From the NCBI GenBank assembly GCA_031394735.1, contig JANMXI010000301.1, forward strand, positions 1 through 50,516: a stretch of DNA of 50,516 bases, given 5' to 3'. Within the stretch, counting starts at the first letter, position 1; each line of letters begins with the position of its first letter. A model generated the notes under the pieces. It did no database searches. It saw only the letters and a list, made by a program, of their open reading frames with translations, and was not told the DNA's origin. Shown piece after piece: positions 8,345 through 16,113 of the stretch. The translations under genes were made by a program, and so were the position numbers. The DNA comes from TMP-86 sp031394735 (GTDB taxonomy: Bacteria; Pseudomonadota; Gammaproteobacteria; Steroidobacterales; Steroidobacteraceae).

Positions 8345-9280
8345 CTAGCGCGAGCTCTGCTGTTCGGCAAGGCTCAGCGCATTCAGATCGGCGACCACCA
8401 GCGTGCCGGTGCCTTCATTGGTGAACACTTCGGCCAGCACGCTGTCGGTGGATTTGTAGGAGATCACGTGCACGCGGCGCACACCACCGCGGATCGCAGT
8501 TTCGATGGCCGCTGCTTTGGGCAGCATGCCCTCCTTGAGGCTGCCTTGGTCGCGCAGCTTTTTTAGTCCCTTCAAGTCCGTGTAGGAGATGACCGAGCTG
8601 GGATCCTCGAGTCGTTCGAGAATGCCGTTGGCGCCGGTGCACAGGATGAGCTTCTCGGCCGCGAGCGCGCCGCCGATGGCTGCGGCGATGGTGTCGGCGT
8701 TGATGTTGAGCAGAACGCCGGACGAATCGGCCGACAGCGGACTGACCACCGGCATCAGGCCGTTATCGAGCAATTTCTCGATGACGTTCGTGTCCACGCC
8801 GTCGACATCGCCGACGAATCCGTAGTCGACGGTCTCCGGGCCGTCCGCAATCTTCACCGGCGCGCGCTTGTGGGCACGGATCAAACCGGCATCGACACCG
8901 CTGATGCCCACGGCTTCAATGTCCAGATCACGGCAGATGGCAAGAATGCGCGTGTTGATCAGGCCGTTGAGCACCATGGCGGTGACGTCGATGGATTTCT
9001 GATCGGTGATGCGGCGGCCATGCACCATGTGGGTCTCGATGCCCAATTGGGATTGCAGCAGATCCAGCTGCGGACCACCGCCGTGGACCAGCACCGTCTT
9101 GATGCCCACCTGATGCAGGATGGCCACTTGTTCGATCAGGCCGCGAGTAGAGGCCTCGTCATTGAACACCGCGCCGCCGGCCTTGATGACGAACACCTTG
9201 CCCTTGTACATGCGGATGTAGGGCGCGGCGCTGCGTAGTGCGCGCACGGCAATGGACGGGTCGGGTCGGCTCTTCATCAT
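8345..9280 (-). CDS. argB: N-acetylglutamate kinase (acylglutamate kinase)
   Basis: This 311-residue amino acid kinase has VIKAGGAVFND near the N-terminus, LVHGGGPQLDLL, and the C-terminal AIETAIRGGVRRVHVIS. It phosphorylates N-acyl-glutamate. Unlike the Xanthomonas protein it is not fused to a C-terminal acetyltransferase (synthase) domain, so the N-acylation step must come from another gene. AGGAGA lies upstream of the ATG ATG pair at 9280/9277. There is a 29-nt gap from the carbamoyltransferase, the largest gap within the run argG to argH. Confidence 0.93.
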   Translation of the reverse strand: MMKSRPDPSIAVRALRSAAPYIRMYKGKVFVIKAGGAVFNDEASTRGLIEQVAILHQVGIKTVLVHGGGPQLDLLQSQLGIETHMVHGRRITDQKSIDVTAMVLNGLINTRILAICRDLDIEAVGISGVDAGLIRAHKRAPVKIADGPETVDYGFVGDVDGVDTNVIEKLLDNGLMPVVSPLSADSSGVLLNINADTIAAAIGGALAAEKLILCTGANGILERLEDPSSVISYTDLKGLKKLRDQGSLKEGMLPKAAAIETAIRGGVRRVHVISYKSTDSVLAEVFTNEGTGTLVVADLNALSLAEQQSSR

Positions 9281-9309
9281 CGCAATCTCCTAAGGAGTAG
9301 TCGGGCGGA

Positions 9310-10305
9310 TCAACGCAGCAGACGGTGCAGCACAGCCATCTGCACCACCAGCCGATTGAATGCTTCGTGTTTGACGACGGAGCGGGGTCCGTCGAGGATG
9401 TCATCGGCGACCGCGACATTGCGCCGCACGGGCAGACAGTGCATGAACTTGGCGTCCCGCGCCGTGTGTTTGAACCAGGGTTCACGCACACACCAACCGG
9501 ACAGATCGGCGCGCAGTTTCATGTCTGCGTCCGCATCGCCGTAGTAGGTGGTCGTGCCCCATTCCTTGGCATAAATGATCTGCGCGCCGGCAAGGGCCGC
9601 GGTCTGATCGTCGGTTTCGCTCACCGAACCCCCCGCAGACGCCGCTGCAGTCCGCGCTTTTGCCATGAGTTCGGCGGGGAGCGCGTAGCCTTCCGGACGC
9701 AGCACGACGACGTCCATGCCGCGCATGGCGGCCATGTGCAGCGTGGCGGCAGGAACGGCCAGCGGCAGCGCGCGCGGATGATAGACCCAGCTGAGCACGA
9801 ACTTGGCGCGCTCAGGGATTTTCAGATCGTCCATCGTTTTCCAATCCGCCAGCGCCTGGCACGGATGGTTGACGGCCGATTCCATATTGATCAGCGGCTT
9901 GTCGCACAGGCCTTCGATCATCTTGAACAAGCTTTCGTTCAGGTCACTCTGCAGGTTCTTGCCTTCGGCGAACGCGCGTACGCCGAGCGCATCGCAGTAG
10001 GAGGCGAGCACCGGAATGCCTTCGCGAATGTGCTCGGCCGAGGAGCCATTCATGATGGCATTGAGCCGCGTTTCCAATTGCCAGGTGCCCTGGCCGGGCG
10101 TGATGACGAAGGAACTGCCGCCGAGCCGCGCCATACCCGCTTGAAAGGAGGCCAACGTGCGCAGCGACGGGTTGAAGAACACCAGCCCCAGAATCTTGCC
10201 GGCCAGCGCCGCGGGCTCGGGGTGGTCCTGCAGCCGCTGCGCCACGCTAAGCAGATCGCGGATTTCTGCCGGTTCAAAATCGGCCAGGTCGAGAAACTTT
10301 TTCAT
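9310..10305 (-). CDS. argF': N-acylornithine carbamoyltransferase (acetyl- or succinyl-type)
   Basis: This 331-residue transcarbamylase carries the carbamoyl-phosphate motif in altered form (FFNPSLRTLASF at about 43-54, instead of the STRTR of ornithine enzymes), NHPCQ (146-150), WVYHPRALPLAVP, and FMHCLPVRRN. These mark the N-acetylornithine (Xanthomonas) / N-succinylornithine (Bacteroides) group, which carbamoylate acylated ornithine. The residue that separates the two, Glu92 in the Xanthomonas enzyme and Pro90 in the Bacteroides one, aligns by eye to Ala90 here (GSSAEH). Overall wording around it is closer to the succinyl type. It overlaps the argD stop by 4 nt (ATGA). Confidence 0.88.
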   Translation of the reverse strand: MKKFLDLADFEPAEIRDLLSVAQRLQDHPEPAALAGKILGLVFFNPSLRTLASFQAGMARLGGSSFVITPGQGTWQLETRLNAIMNGSSAEHIREGIPVLASYCDALGVRAFAEGKNLQSDLNESLFKMIEGLCDKPLINMESAVNHPCQALADWKTMDDLKIPERAKFVLSWVYHPRALPLAVPAATLHMAAMRGMDVVVLRPEGYALPAELMAKARTAAASAGGSVSETDDQTAALAGAQIIYAKEWGTTTYYGDADADMKLRADLSGWCVREPWFKHTARDAKFMHCLPVRRNVAVADDILDGPRSVVKHEAFNRLVVQMAVLHRLLR

Positions 10306-11459
10306 GCCGGTATCTTCGATAGCGCGTCGCTGAGCTGATCGACGTGGCCTTCGTTCATAATATAGGCGGGCAGCAGGCGCAGGATGTTCGGGTCGCCGCT
10401 GGTGCCGGTGAGGATGTTCTTCTCTATCAGCGCCGCCTGTACTTCCTTGGCGGGTCGCGAGGTTTTCAAGCCCAGTAGAAATCCCGCGCCCTGCGAGCCT
10501 TGCACCGGTCCCACCATGCAGTTGCTGCGAATGTAGTCGGACACCTGCTGCACGTTGTGCATGAGTGATTCGGATTCGATGGTGTCGATGACCGCTTCGG
10601 CCACGGCGCAGGCCATGGGGCCACCGCCGAAGGTCGTGCCCATGTCGTCGTACTTGATCTGCTGCGCGATCTTGGCGTTGATCATGAGCGCGGATACCGG
10701 AAACCCATTGCCCAGCGCTTTGGCGGCGGTGAGGATGTCGGGCGTCACGCCGAAATAGTTGGCACCGAAGGGCTTGCCGGTTCGGCCCATGCCGCATTGA
10801 ACCTCGTCGAATATCAGCACCGCGCCGACATCGTCACAGCGCTTGCGCAGAGCCTGCAACATGGGCTTGCCCACGTCGTAGGCGCCGCCCACGCCCTGCA
10901 CCGGCTCGACGATGACGGCAGCGGTGCTCTTGTCGATGACGAATTCGAGTGCGGAAGGGTCATTGCGTGGCGTGAAGCTCACCTCGAAGGGCGCGCGGGG
11001 GAAGCCGTACCACTTTTCGGCGGCGCCCCAGGTCACGGCGCCGGCCGCGGCGGTGCGGCCATGCCAGCCCTGTTCGAGTGCGACGACTTTGTCGCGGCCC
11101 GTCACCTTGAACGCGAGCTTCAACGCGTTCTCATTGGCCTCGGCGCCGCTGTTGATCCAGAACACCGTCTCCAAACCGAGACCCGCAAATTTCACCAGAC
11201 GCGCGGCGGCGCGTTCACGCACCGGCATGGGCAGCGCGTTGGTTTGAAACGCCATCTGTCGAGCCTGATGCTCCAATGCAGCCAACCAGCGCGGATGTCC
11301 GTAGCCCAAGCCTGCAACGGCATGACCACCGTAGAAGTCGAGAATCTTGCGGTTGTCGCGAGCGTACAGCCACACGCCTTCGCCGCGCTGCACCTCGATG
11401 GGATATTGCGCAAACACATTGGCCAGATGCGAAGTGTGGGCTTGAGCGGGACTCTTCAT
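10302..11459 (-). CDS. argD: Class III aminotransferase, acylornithine aminotransferase
   Basis: This 385-residue PLP enzyme converts N-acyl-glutamate semialdehyde to N-acyl-ornithine. Visible features are INSGAEANENALK (the phosphate-binding loop), GWHGRT, EPVQG (E185), DEVQ (D218) and the Schiff-base Lys at about 247 in AKALGNGFP. The ATG at 11459 overlaps the argC stop (ATGA). The upstream in-frame extension lies inside argC and is rejected. Its place in the operon supports the arginine role over other ornithine or GABA transaminases. Confidence 0.92.
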   Translation of the reverse strand: MKSPAQAHTSHLANVFAQYPIEVQRGEGVWLYARDNRKILDFYGGHAVAGLGYGHPRWLAALEHQARQMAFQTNALPMPVRERAAARLVKFAGLGLETVFWINSGAEANENALKLAFKVTGRDKVVALEQGWHGRTAAAGAVTWGAAEKWYGFPRAPFEVSFTPRNDPSALEFVIDKSTAAVIVEPVQGVGGAYDVGKPMLQALRKRCDDVGAVLIFDEVQCGMGRTGKPFGANYFGVTPDILTAAKALGNGFPVSALMINAKIAQQIKYDDMGTTFGGGPMACAVAEAVIDTIESESLMHNVQQVSDYIRSNCMVGPVQGSQGAGFLLGLKTSRPAKEVQAALIEKNILTGTSGDPNILRLLPAYIMNEGHVDQLSDALSKIPA

Positions 11460-12517
11460 GTCCAACCCGCTGCCGGTGCCCGCAGTCCCAGCGTTTCGTC
11501 CCATCCGAGCAGTCGATTCATCCATTGCACCGCGCCGCCTGCGGCGCCTTTGTTCAAATTGTCCACCACGCACATGACCGCGATACTGCGGCCGTTCGTG
11601 ACCACGCTCAAGTGCGCGTAATTGCTGCCCGCGACGTCCTTGATGCGCGGCGCGGTGGGCGCCACATTCACGAACGCGCAGCCCTTATAAAAATCCGCAA
11701 AATCGTGCAGGGCCGCAGCGCTCGACACGGGGCCTGCCAGCGGCGCCTGCACGGTGACGTGAATGCCGCGCGCGAACGGTCCGGAGTGCGGCACGAAATT
11801 GAATTGCGCCTCGATGCCACTGGCGGCGCGCGCGCAGGCGGTGATCTCGGGCGTGTGGCGATGTGCCAGCGCGCCGTAGGAATACAGGTCGCTGTGCCGC
11901 TGCGGGTGATGCGTGCCGTCGGTGGGCTTGCGTCCCGAGCCGGTCGAGCCGGTAATGCCGCTGACGAACAGCGTGGGTTCGACGAGGCCTAACTTGAGCA
12001 GCGGCACGCTGGCCAGCAGCGTGGCGGTGGCGAAGCAACCTGGATGGGCGACATGCGGCGTCGGCGAGTGCTTGAGATGTTCGGGCACTGCGCAGGTGAA
12101 ATCGCGGATGCGCGCCGGCGCGCCATGCGGATGCTTGTACACAGCCTCGTAGGCCGCGGCACTCGAATAGCGGAAGTCGGCGGAGATGTCGACGCAATGA
12201 ACTTTCGCACCGGCAGCGTGAGCGGCGCTCAGCAATCGGTCGACCAGTGCGGCGGAGACGCCGTGCGGCGCCGCCGAGAACAGCGCGCTCTGCGGCGTGC
12301 GACACAACAGGGCGTCGAGCTCCTCGAGGCTGGCGAACTTCAATTCCGGATAGGCGCTGCGCAGATGCGGGAAGGCCGCTGCCACAGGCTCGCCCGGCTG
12401 GCTGTCGGAGAGTACGGCGGCCAGTTCCAATTGCGGATGTGCATCGATCAGGCGCAGCAATTCACCGGCCACGTAGCCGGTGCCGCCCAGCACGAACGTG
12501 GGCGTGTGTGAACTCAT
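11456..12517 (-). CDS. argC: N-acetyl-gamma-glutamyl-phosphate reductase
   Basis: This 353-residue NADPH-dependent reductase makes N-acyl-glutamate semialdehyde. It begins with the Rossmann motif GGTGYVAGEL (11-20). The catalytic Cys is C161 in HPGCFATA, and the GITGSTGSGR and HRHTPEI motifs are present. Its start overlaps the DUF1611 gene stop (ATGA) and its stop overlaps argD in the same way, which implies translational coupling. Confidence 0.94.
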   Translation of the reverse strand: MSSHTPTFVLGGTGYVAGELLRLIDAHPQLELAAVLSDSQPGEPVAAAFPHLRSAYPELKFASLEELDALLCRTPQSALFSAAPHGVSAALVDRLLSAAHAAGAKVHCVDISADFRYSSAAAYEAVYKHPHGAPARIRDFTCAVPEHLKHSPTPHVAHPGCFATATLLASVPLLKLGLVEPTLFVSGITGSTGSGRKPTDGTHHPQRHSDLYSYGALAHRHTPEITACARAASGIEAQFNFVPHSGPFARGIHVTVQAPLAGPVSSAAALHDFADFYKGCAFVNVAPTAPRIKDVAGSNYAHLSVVTNGRSIAVMCVVDNLNKGAAGGAVQWMNRLLGWDETLGLRAPAAGWT

Positions 12518-13602
12518 TCGGCGACACCTTCCGCGGAGGTCACGTTGGTCAGCCCCAGCTTGGTGATGATGTAATCACCCAGATCGGCCGGGTTGCTGAT
12601 GGCGTTGAACGCTTCCACATTCATCTGCTCGCGGATGATCTGCACGCCCACCTGATTGTCGGTGGCGGGGCCCGTGACGGCGCAGGGCTCGATGCTGAAG
12701 CGTTCGCGCAACAGCTTGACGCCGCCCCACGCGGCGACCGGATCATTTGCCGACAACACCACCGCCGTCAACGCTTCACGGATGTCCGGCTGACGCAGAA
12801 TGGATTCGACGCCGTAGGTACCGAGCAGGCCGTCGCCCAATTCGAACACGATGACATCGGGCGCGCCGCTGCTCATTTCGGTGAGCATGGTGCGCGTCAG
12901 CGCGGGTCCGCATTTGGCCGTGGTGGTGACGATCCCTAAATCCGTGAAAATCATGGTGCGGCGTGCGCCGGCGTCCTCAAAGGCGAGAATATCGCGCCGC
13001 AACGACACACCGGTGGCTTTGAACGCGTCCACCGTCAATCCGCGGTGACGCATGCGCGCGATGATGGCGGCGGCCGCGGCAGTCTTACCGGCTTCCATGC
13101 AGGTGCCGGCCAGCGCCACCACCGGCACCTTGCGCGCATCCAGCGGCGCATCGTAGTCCAGCGCCTTGTAGCCGACCTTGGCGGGCACGCCGATGCGTTC
13201 GCCCAGGTACGGAAAACTTAAGACCGTGCCCAGCACCTTGCAGTCAAAGGGCTTGCCCTTGTCGGGCGTGGCGGAATCGCAGATACCGAGCACGCCGCCG
13301 ATGTTGAGCATCTGGATCACATCGCCTGGCTTCAGCGATTCCGGGATATGTCCCGAGTAGCCGAACAGCGCTTTGCGATGACCGAGCGCGCCGGCAACGA
13401 TGTCGCCGCGCGTGATCTTGGCCATGCGGCCGCTGGTCAGTTCCAGCGTGTTGTAGGTCGACTTGTTGTTGAGCACCTCGACGACGACGACCACGCCTTC
13501 CTCGCAAGGGATGTCCATGGCGATGCGCGCCTCATGCGACAGACCGCAGGCCTGCGTGACCGAGGCAATCTTGTCGACGAATACCGTACGCATCTGGCTC
13601 AT
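12514..13602 (-). CDS. DUF1611 (DgcN-type) protein, candidate glutamate N-acyltransferase
   Basis: This 362-residue protein has an N-terminal beta-rich domain (about 1-150) and a C-terminal P-loop domain with Walker A GTCMEAGKT (166-174), followed by FKATGVSLRRDIL and ELGDGLLGTYGV. It matches DUF1611. The characterised member known to me, DgcN, N-acetylates D-glutamate. Here the gene lies inside the arginine operon with ATGA overlaps on both sides (argG before, argC after). No argA or argJ is in the operon and argB carries no synthase domain, so it is a good candidate for supplying N-acyl-glutamate. That function is inference; the family call is firm. A long in-frame upstream extension inside argG is rejected because of the ATGA overlap at 13602. 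Confidence 0.85.
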   Translation of the reverse strand: MSQMRTVFVDKIASVTQACGLSHEARIAMDIPCEEGVVVVVEVLNNKSTYNTLELTSGRMAKITRGDIVAGALGHRKALFGYSGHIPESLKPGDVIQMLNIGGVLGICDSATPDKGKPFDCKVLGTVLSFPYLGERIGVPAKVGYKALDYDAPLDARKVPVVALAGTCMEAGKTAAAAAIIARMRHRGLTVDAFKATGVSLRRDILAFEDAGARRTMIFTDLGIVTTTAKCGPALTRTMLTEMSSGAPDVIVFELGDGLLGTYGVESILRQPDIREALTAVVLSANDPVAAWGGVKLLRERFSIEPCAVTGPATDNQVGVQIIREQMNVEAFNAISNPADLGDYIITKLGLTNVTSAEGVAE

Positions 13603-14837
13603 GACTTGACCACTCCGGGCGATGCGCCTGCGCGCTTGTGAAAAATGCCGCTCAGCGCCAGCATCTTGGAATAACCGAGTGCGTCCGTCGGCGTCCATTC
13701 GCCGGCGGCCTCGCCGTACACGCCTTTGGAGGCAGCCATCATCGAGTAGGGTGAGGTGACGCCTTCCACGAACAGGCTGCCCGGGCGGAACAACAGGTGC
13801 ACATCGCCGGTGACCCGTGCTTGAGAGGACAGCAGCAGCGCCTCGATGTCGCGGCACACCGGATCCAGATGCTGACCTTCGTGCACCAGATCCCCGTACG
13901 GCTGCGCGACGCTCTCTTTGATGCGCGCCTGTTTGCCGGTGAGCACCAGTTTCTCCAGTTCGCGATGCGCGTTCAGCAGCACCTCGGCGGCGGGCGCCTC
14001 GAAGGCCACCCGGCCCTTGGTGCCGATGACGGTGTCGCCCAGATGGATGCCACGACCGATGCCGAAGGGACCGGCGAGGGTTTCCAGCTGTTCAATGATG
14101 CTGACGGGATCCAGCTGCACGCCGTCCAGGCTCGACGGTACGCCCAGTTTGAAGCCCAACGTGTGATGCGCTTCTGGCCGCGGTTTTGTGAAAGCATCCT
14201 TGGACAGCACCCAGGCGTCTTCGGGAATGCTCCCGGCGGAGGTGAGCGTCTCTTTGCCGCCGATGGTCACGCCCCACAGTCCGCGATTGACGGAATAGGC
14301 GGCGCCATAGGGCGGGATGGGCAGTTGATGATCTTGCAGATACTTTAATTGCTCGGGACGTTTGAAGGCGCGGTCGCGCACCGGCGCGATGATTTCCAAT
14401 TCCGGCGCCAGCGTGCGCAAGGCTACTTCGAAGCGCACCTGATCGTTGCCGGCCGCGGTGCAGCCGTGGGCCACCATCTTGGTCTTGAGCTGCAACGCCA
14501 TCTGCGCGATGACCTGCGCCTGCAGTACGCGCTCGGCGCCGACGCACAGCGGGTACAACTGACCACGGCGCACATTGCCCATGATCAAAAACTTCAGGAC
14601 CTTGTCGAAGTAATCGGCACGCGCGTCGATGAGGTGATGCTCGACGGCGCCGAGTTGCGCGGCGCGCACGCTAAGCGTCTTCGCGCCGTCAGCATCGATG
14701 CCGCCGGTGTCCACCGTCACGGTGATGACGGGGCGGCCATAGGTTTCCTTCAGCCAGGGCACGCAGAATGAGGTGTCCAGGCCGCCGGAAAATGCCAACA
14801 GAATGGGCTCGCCGCCCGTAGGTGTCGTTGTGGTCAT
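13599..14837 (-). CDS. argG: Argininosuccinate synthase
   Basis: This 412-residue enzyme joins citrulline and aspartate using ATP. The ATP-pyrophosphatase P-loop AFSGGLDTS is at 15-23, with GNVRRGQLYPLCVGAER and HGCTAAGNDQVRFE further on. The divergent sequence with an insert resembles the argG form found with acylornithine carbamoyltransferases (Xanthomonas/Bacteroidetes type) rather than the short E. coli-type motif order. It is the first enzyme gene after argR (12-nt gap) and overlaps the DUF1611 gene by 4 nt. Confidence 0.93.
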   Translation of the reverse strand: MTTTTPTGGEPILLAFSGGLDTSFCVPWLKETYGRPVITVTVDTGGIDADGAKTLSVRAAQLGAVEHHLIDARADYFDKVLKFLIMGNVRRGQLYPLCVGAERVLQAQVIAQMALQLKTKMVAHGCTAAGNDQVRFEVALRTLAPELEIIAPVRDRAFKRPEQLKYLQDHQLPIPPYGAAYSVNRGLWGVTIGGKETLTSAGSIPEDAWVLSKDAFTKPRPEAHHTLGFKLGVPSSLDGVQLDPVSIIEQLETLAGPFGIGRGIHLGDTVIGTKGRVAFEAPAAEVLLNAHRELEKLVLTGKQARIKESVAQPYGDLVHEGQHLDPVCRDIEALLLSSQARVTGDVHLLFRPGSLFVEGVTSPYSMMAASKGVYGEAAGEWTPTDALGYSKMLALSGIFHKRAGASPGVVKS

Positions 14838-14849
14838 GAGGTTGGGTAC

Positions 14850-15311
14850 TTAGATGCGGAAAGTGGCGCGAAGACGGTCGCCGAGCTTTTTCTGCTCGCG
14901 CGCCCCCGCGGTGGCGATGAAAATCGTGTCATCCCCGGAGATGGTGCCGATGACCTCCGGCCATTGCGCCTTATCGATGGCCACGGCGACACTCTGCGCG
15001 GCACCCACGCTGGTCTTGAGCACCGTGAGAGTGGAGCCGGCGCTTTGCAGGCCGCGCACGAATTGCTTGAGCGAGGCGAAGTCGTCCTTCACCGCCGAGG
15101 CCGGATCCGGCAACACGTAGCGGTCGCCCAGTTTGGCCACGCCCAGTTCGCGCAGGTCGCGGCTGATGCTCGACTGCGTGGCTTCGTGGCCCTGCTTGCG
15201 CAGCAACTTGACGAGTTCGGACTGGCGGCCGACCGCTTCGCTGCGAATGATACGCGCCAGCGCGCTGCGGCGTGCCGGGGCGCTGCCGTCGTCGGCAGGT
15301 CCGTTCAACAT
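14850..15311 (-). CDS. argR: Arginine repressor
   Basis: ArgR (153 residues from the ATG at 15311) has an N-terminal winged helix (residues ~15-70, with QSSISRDLRELG) and a C-terminal arginine-binding hexamerization domain with the GDDTIF motif. An earlier in-frame ATG at 15359 lies inside an ArgR box and would add a Cys/Tyr/His-rich tail, so 15311 is preferred. It leads the operon it is expected to repress, giving feedback on its own synthesis. Confidence 0.92.
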   Translation of the reverse strand: MLNGPADDGSAPARRSALARIIRSEAVGRQSELVKLLRKQGHEATQSSISRDLRELGVAKLGDRYVLPDPASAVKDDFASLKQFVRGLQSAGSTLTVLKTSVGAAQSVAVAIDKAQWPEVIGTISGDDTIFIATAGAREQKKLGDRLRATFRI

Positions 15312-15321
15312 ACAAATACGC

Positions 15322-15360
15322 TTTGCATAAAAGTGCGTGCATGTTGCATAAAAATGCATA
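15322..15360 (-). promoter_or_regulatory. Pair of ArgR boxes
   Basis: TGCATAAAAATGCA (15345-15358) has the length and symmetry of an E. coli ARG box core (TGAAT-N4-ATTCA) with C/G in place of the third-position A/T pair. A second, weaker copy, TGCATAAAAGTGCG, is at 15324-15337. The two are 21 bp apart, exactly the 18+3 spacing of tandem ARG boxes. They lie just upstream of argR and downstream of a TTGACA -35 box, where bound ArgR would block RNA polymerase. Confidence 0.75.
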
Positions 15361-15369
15361 GGCTGTCAA
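15338..15369 (-). promoter_or_regulatory. Predicted sigma-70 promoter of the arginine operon
   Basis: Read on the minus strand, a perfect TTGACA (15369-15364) is followed, 17 nt on, by a weak -10-like CAACAT; TATGCA lies slightly nearer. The -10 region is inside the ArgR boxes. The -35 is convincing; the exact -10 is not. Confidence 0.5.
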
Positions 15370-15394
15370 TGCGCAGTTCCACAAAAGCGGATGT

Positions 15395-15400
15395 TATGAT
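15395..15400 (+). promoter_or_regulatory. Possible -10 box of the carboxylesterase gene
   Basis: TATGAT lies 40 nt upstream of the TTG start of the esterase gene. I see no good -35 at 16-18 nt. It shares the ~130-bp divergent region with the arginine promoter, so ArgR binding could affect it. Confidence 0.3.
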
Positions 15401-15439
15401 TCGCGCCTGTCACTTTGCGCACTTCAAGAGGATGCTCGC

Positions 15440-16099
15440 TTGCTGGAAACCATCGAGGTCGAGACACAACCCAACCCCACCGCCACCATCATCTGGTTGC
15501 ACGGCCTGGGCGCCGACGGCCACGACTTCGAGCCGGTGGTGCCGGAAATCGTGCTGCCGAGCGAACGCGCCTGGCGCTTCGTGTTCCCGAATGCGCCGGT
15601 CCGGCCCGTCACTTTGAACAACGGCATGCGCATGCGTGCCTGGTATGACATCAAGTCGCTGGATCGCGGCTCGGTGGAGGATCTGGCAGGGTTTGCCGAC
15701 ACGGCGGCGCAGATCGGCGCCTTGATCGCGCGCGAAACGGCACGCGGCATTCCGGCGCATCGCGTGGTGCTGGCGGGATTCTCGCAGGGCGGAGCGGTGT
15801 CCTTATATATGCTCGGTCGGTACTCGCAAGCATTGGCCGGCATCATGGCCCTGTCCTGCTATCTGCCGGCGGCGCGCACGCTGGCCGCTGAACGGTCGAC
15901 GGCGAACGACAAGACGCCGGTGTTCATGGCGCACGGGCAATTCGATCCCGTCATCGCCGTGTCTGCGGGGCAGCAGTCGCGCGATGCGCTTAAATCGCTC
16001 GGGTATGCGGTGGACTGGCACGAGTATCCGATGGCACATTCGGTGTGCCAGGAAGAGATTTCCGATATTCGCAAATTCCTGTTCAAGGTGCTGCCGTGA
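15440..16099 (+). CDS. Alpha/beta-hydrolase carboxylesterase (EstB/phospholipase family)
   Basis: This 219-residue cytoplasmic serine hydrolase has the catalytic triad visible as S115 (GFSQGG), D169 (QFDP) and H200 (MAHSVC), and an oxyanion region at LHGLGADGHD. It belongs to the carboxylesterase/acyl-protein-thioesterase family (PF02230). The TTG at 15440 is chosen because AGAGGA lies 7 nt upstream and residue 1 aligns with family starts; the ATG at 15432 is out of frame. It is divergent from argR and convergent with the MarR gene. Confidence 0.88.
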   Translation: MLETIEVETQPNPTATIIWLHGLGADGHDFEPVVPEIVLPSERAWRFVFPNAPVRPVTLNNGMRMRAWYDIKSLDRGSVEDLAGFADTAAQIGALIARETARGIPAHRVVLAGFSQGGAVSLYMLGRYSQALAGIMALSCYLPAARTLAAERSTANDKTPVFMAHGQFDPVIAVSAGQQSRDALKSLGYAVDWHEYPMAHSVCQEEISDIRKFLFKVLP

Positions 16100-16113
16100 G
16101 GAGCAGCCCTACG

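Noticed and set aside
9287..9297. CTCCTAAGGAG palindrome over the argB ribosome binding site
   Set aside because: A self-complementary Shine-Dalgarno with no loop cannot form a normal hairpin, so I do not claim translational control.
15312..15359. An earlier ATG for argR at 15359
   Set aside because: It lies inside the ArgR box and adds a Cys/His/Tyr-rich tail without similarity to ArgR; 15311 fits the family start.
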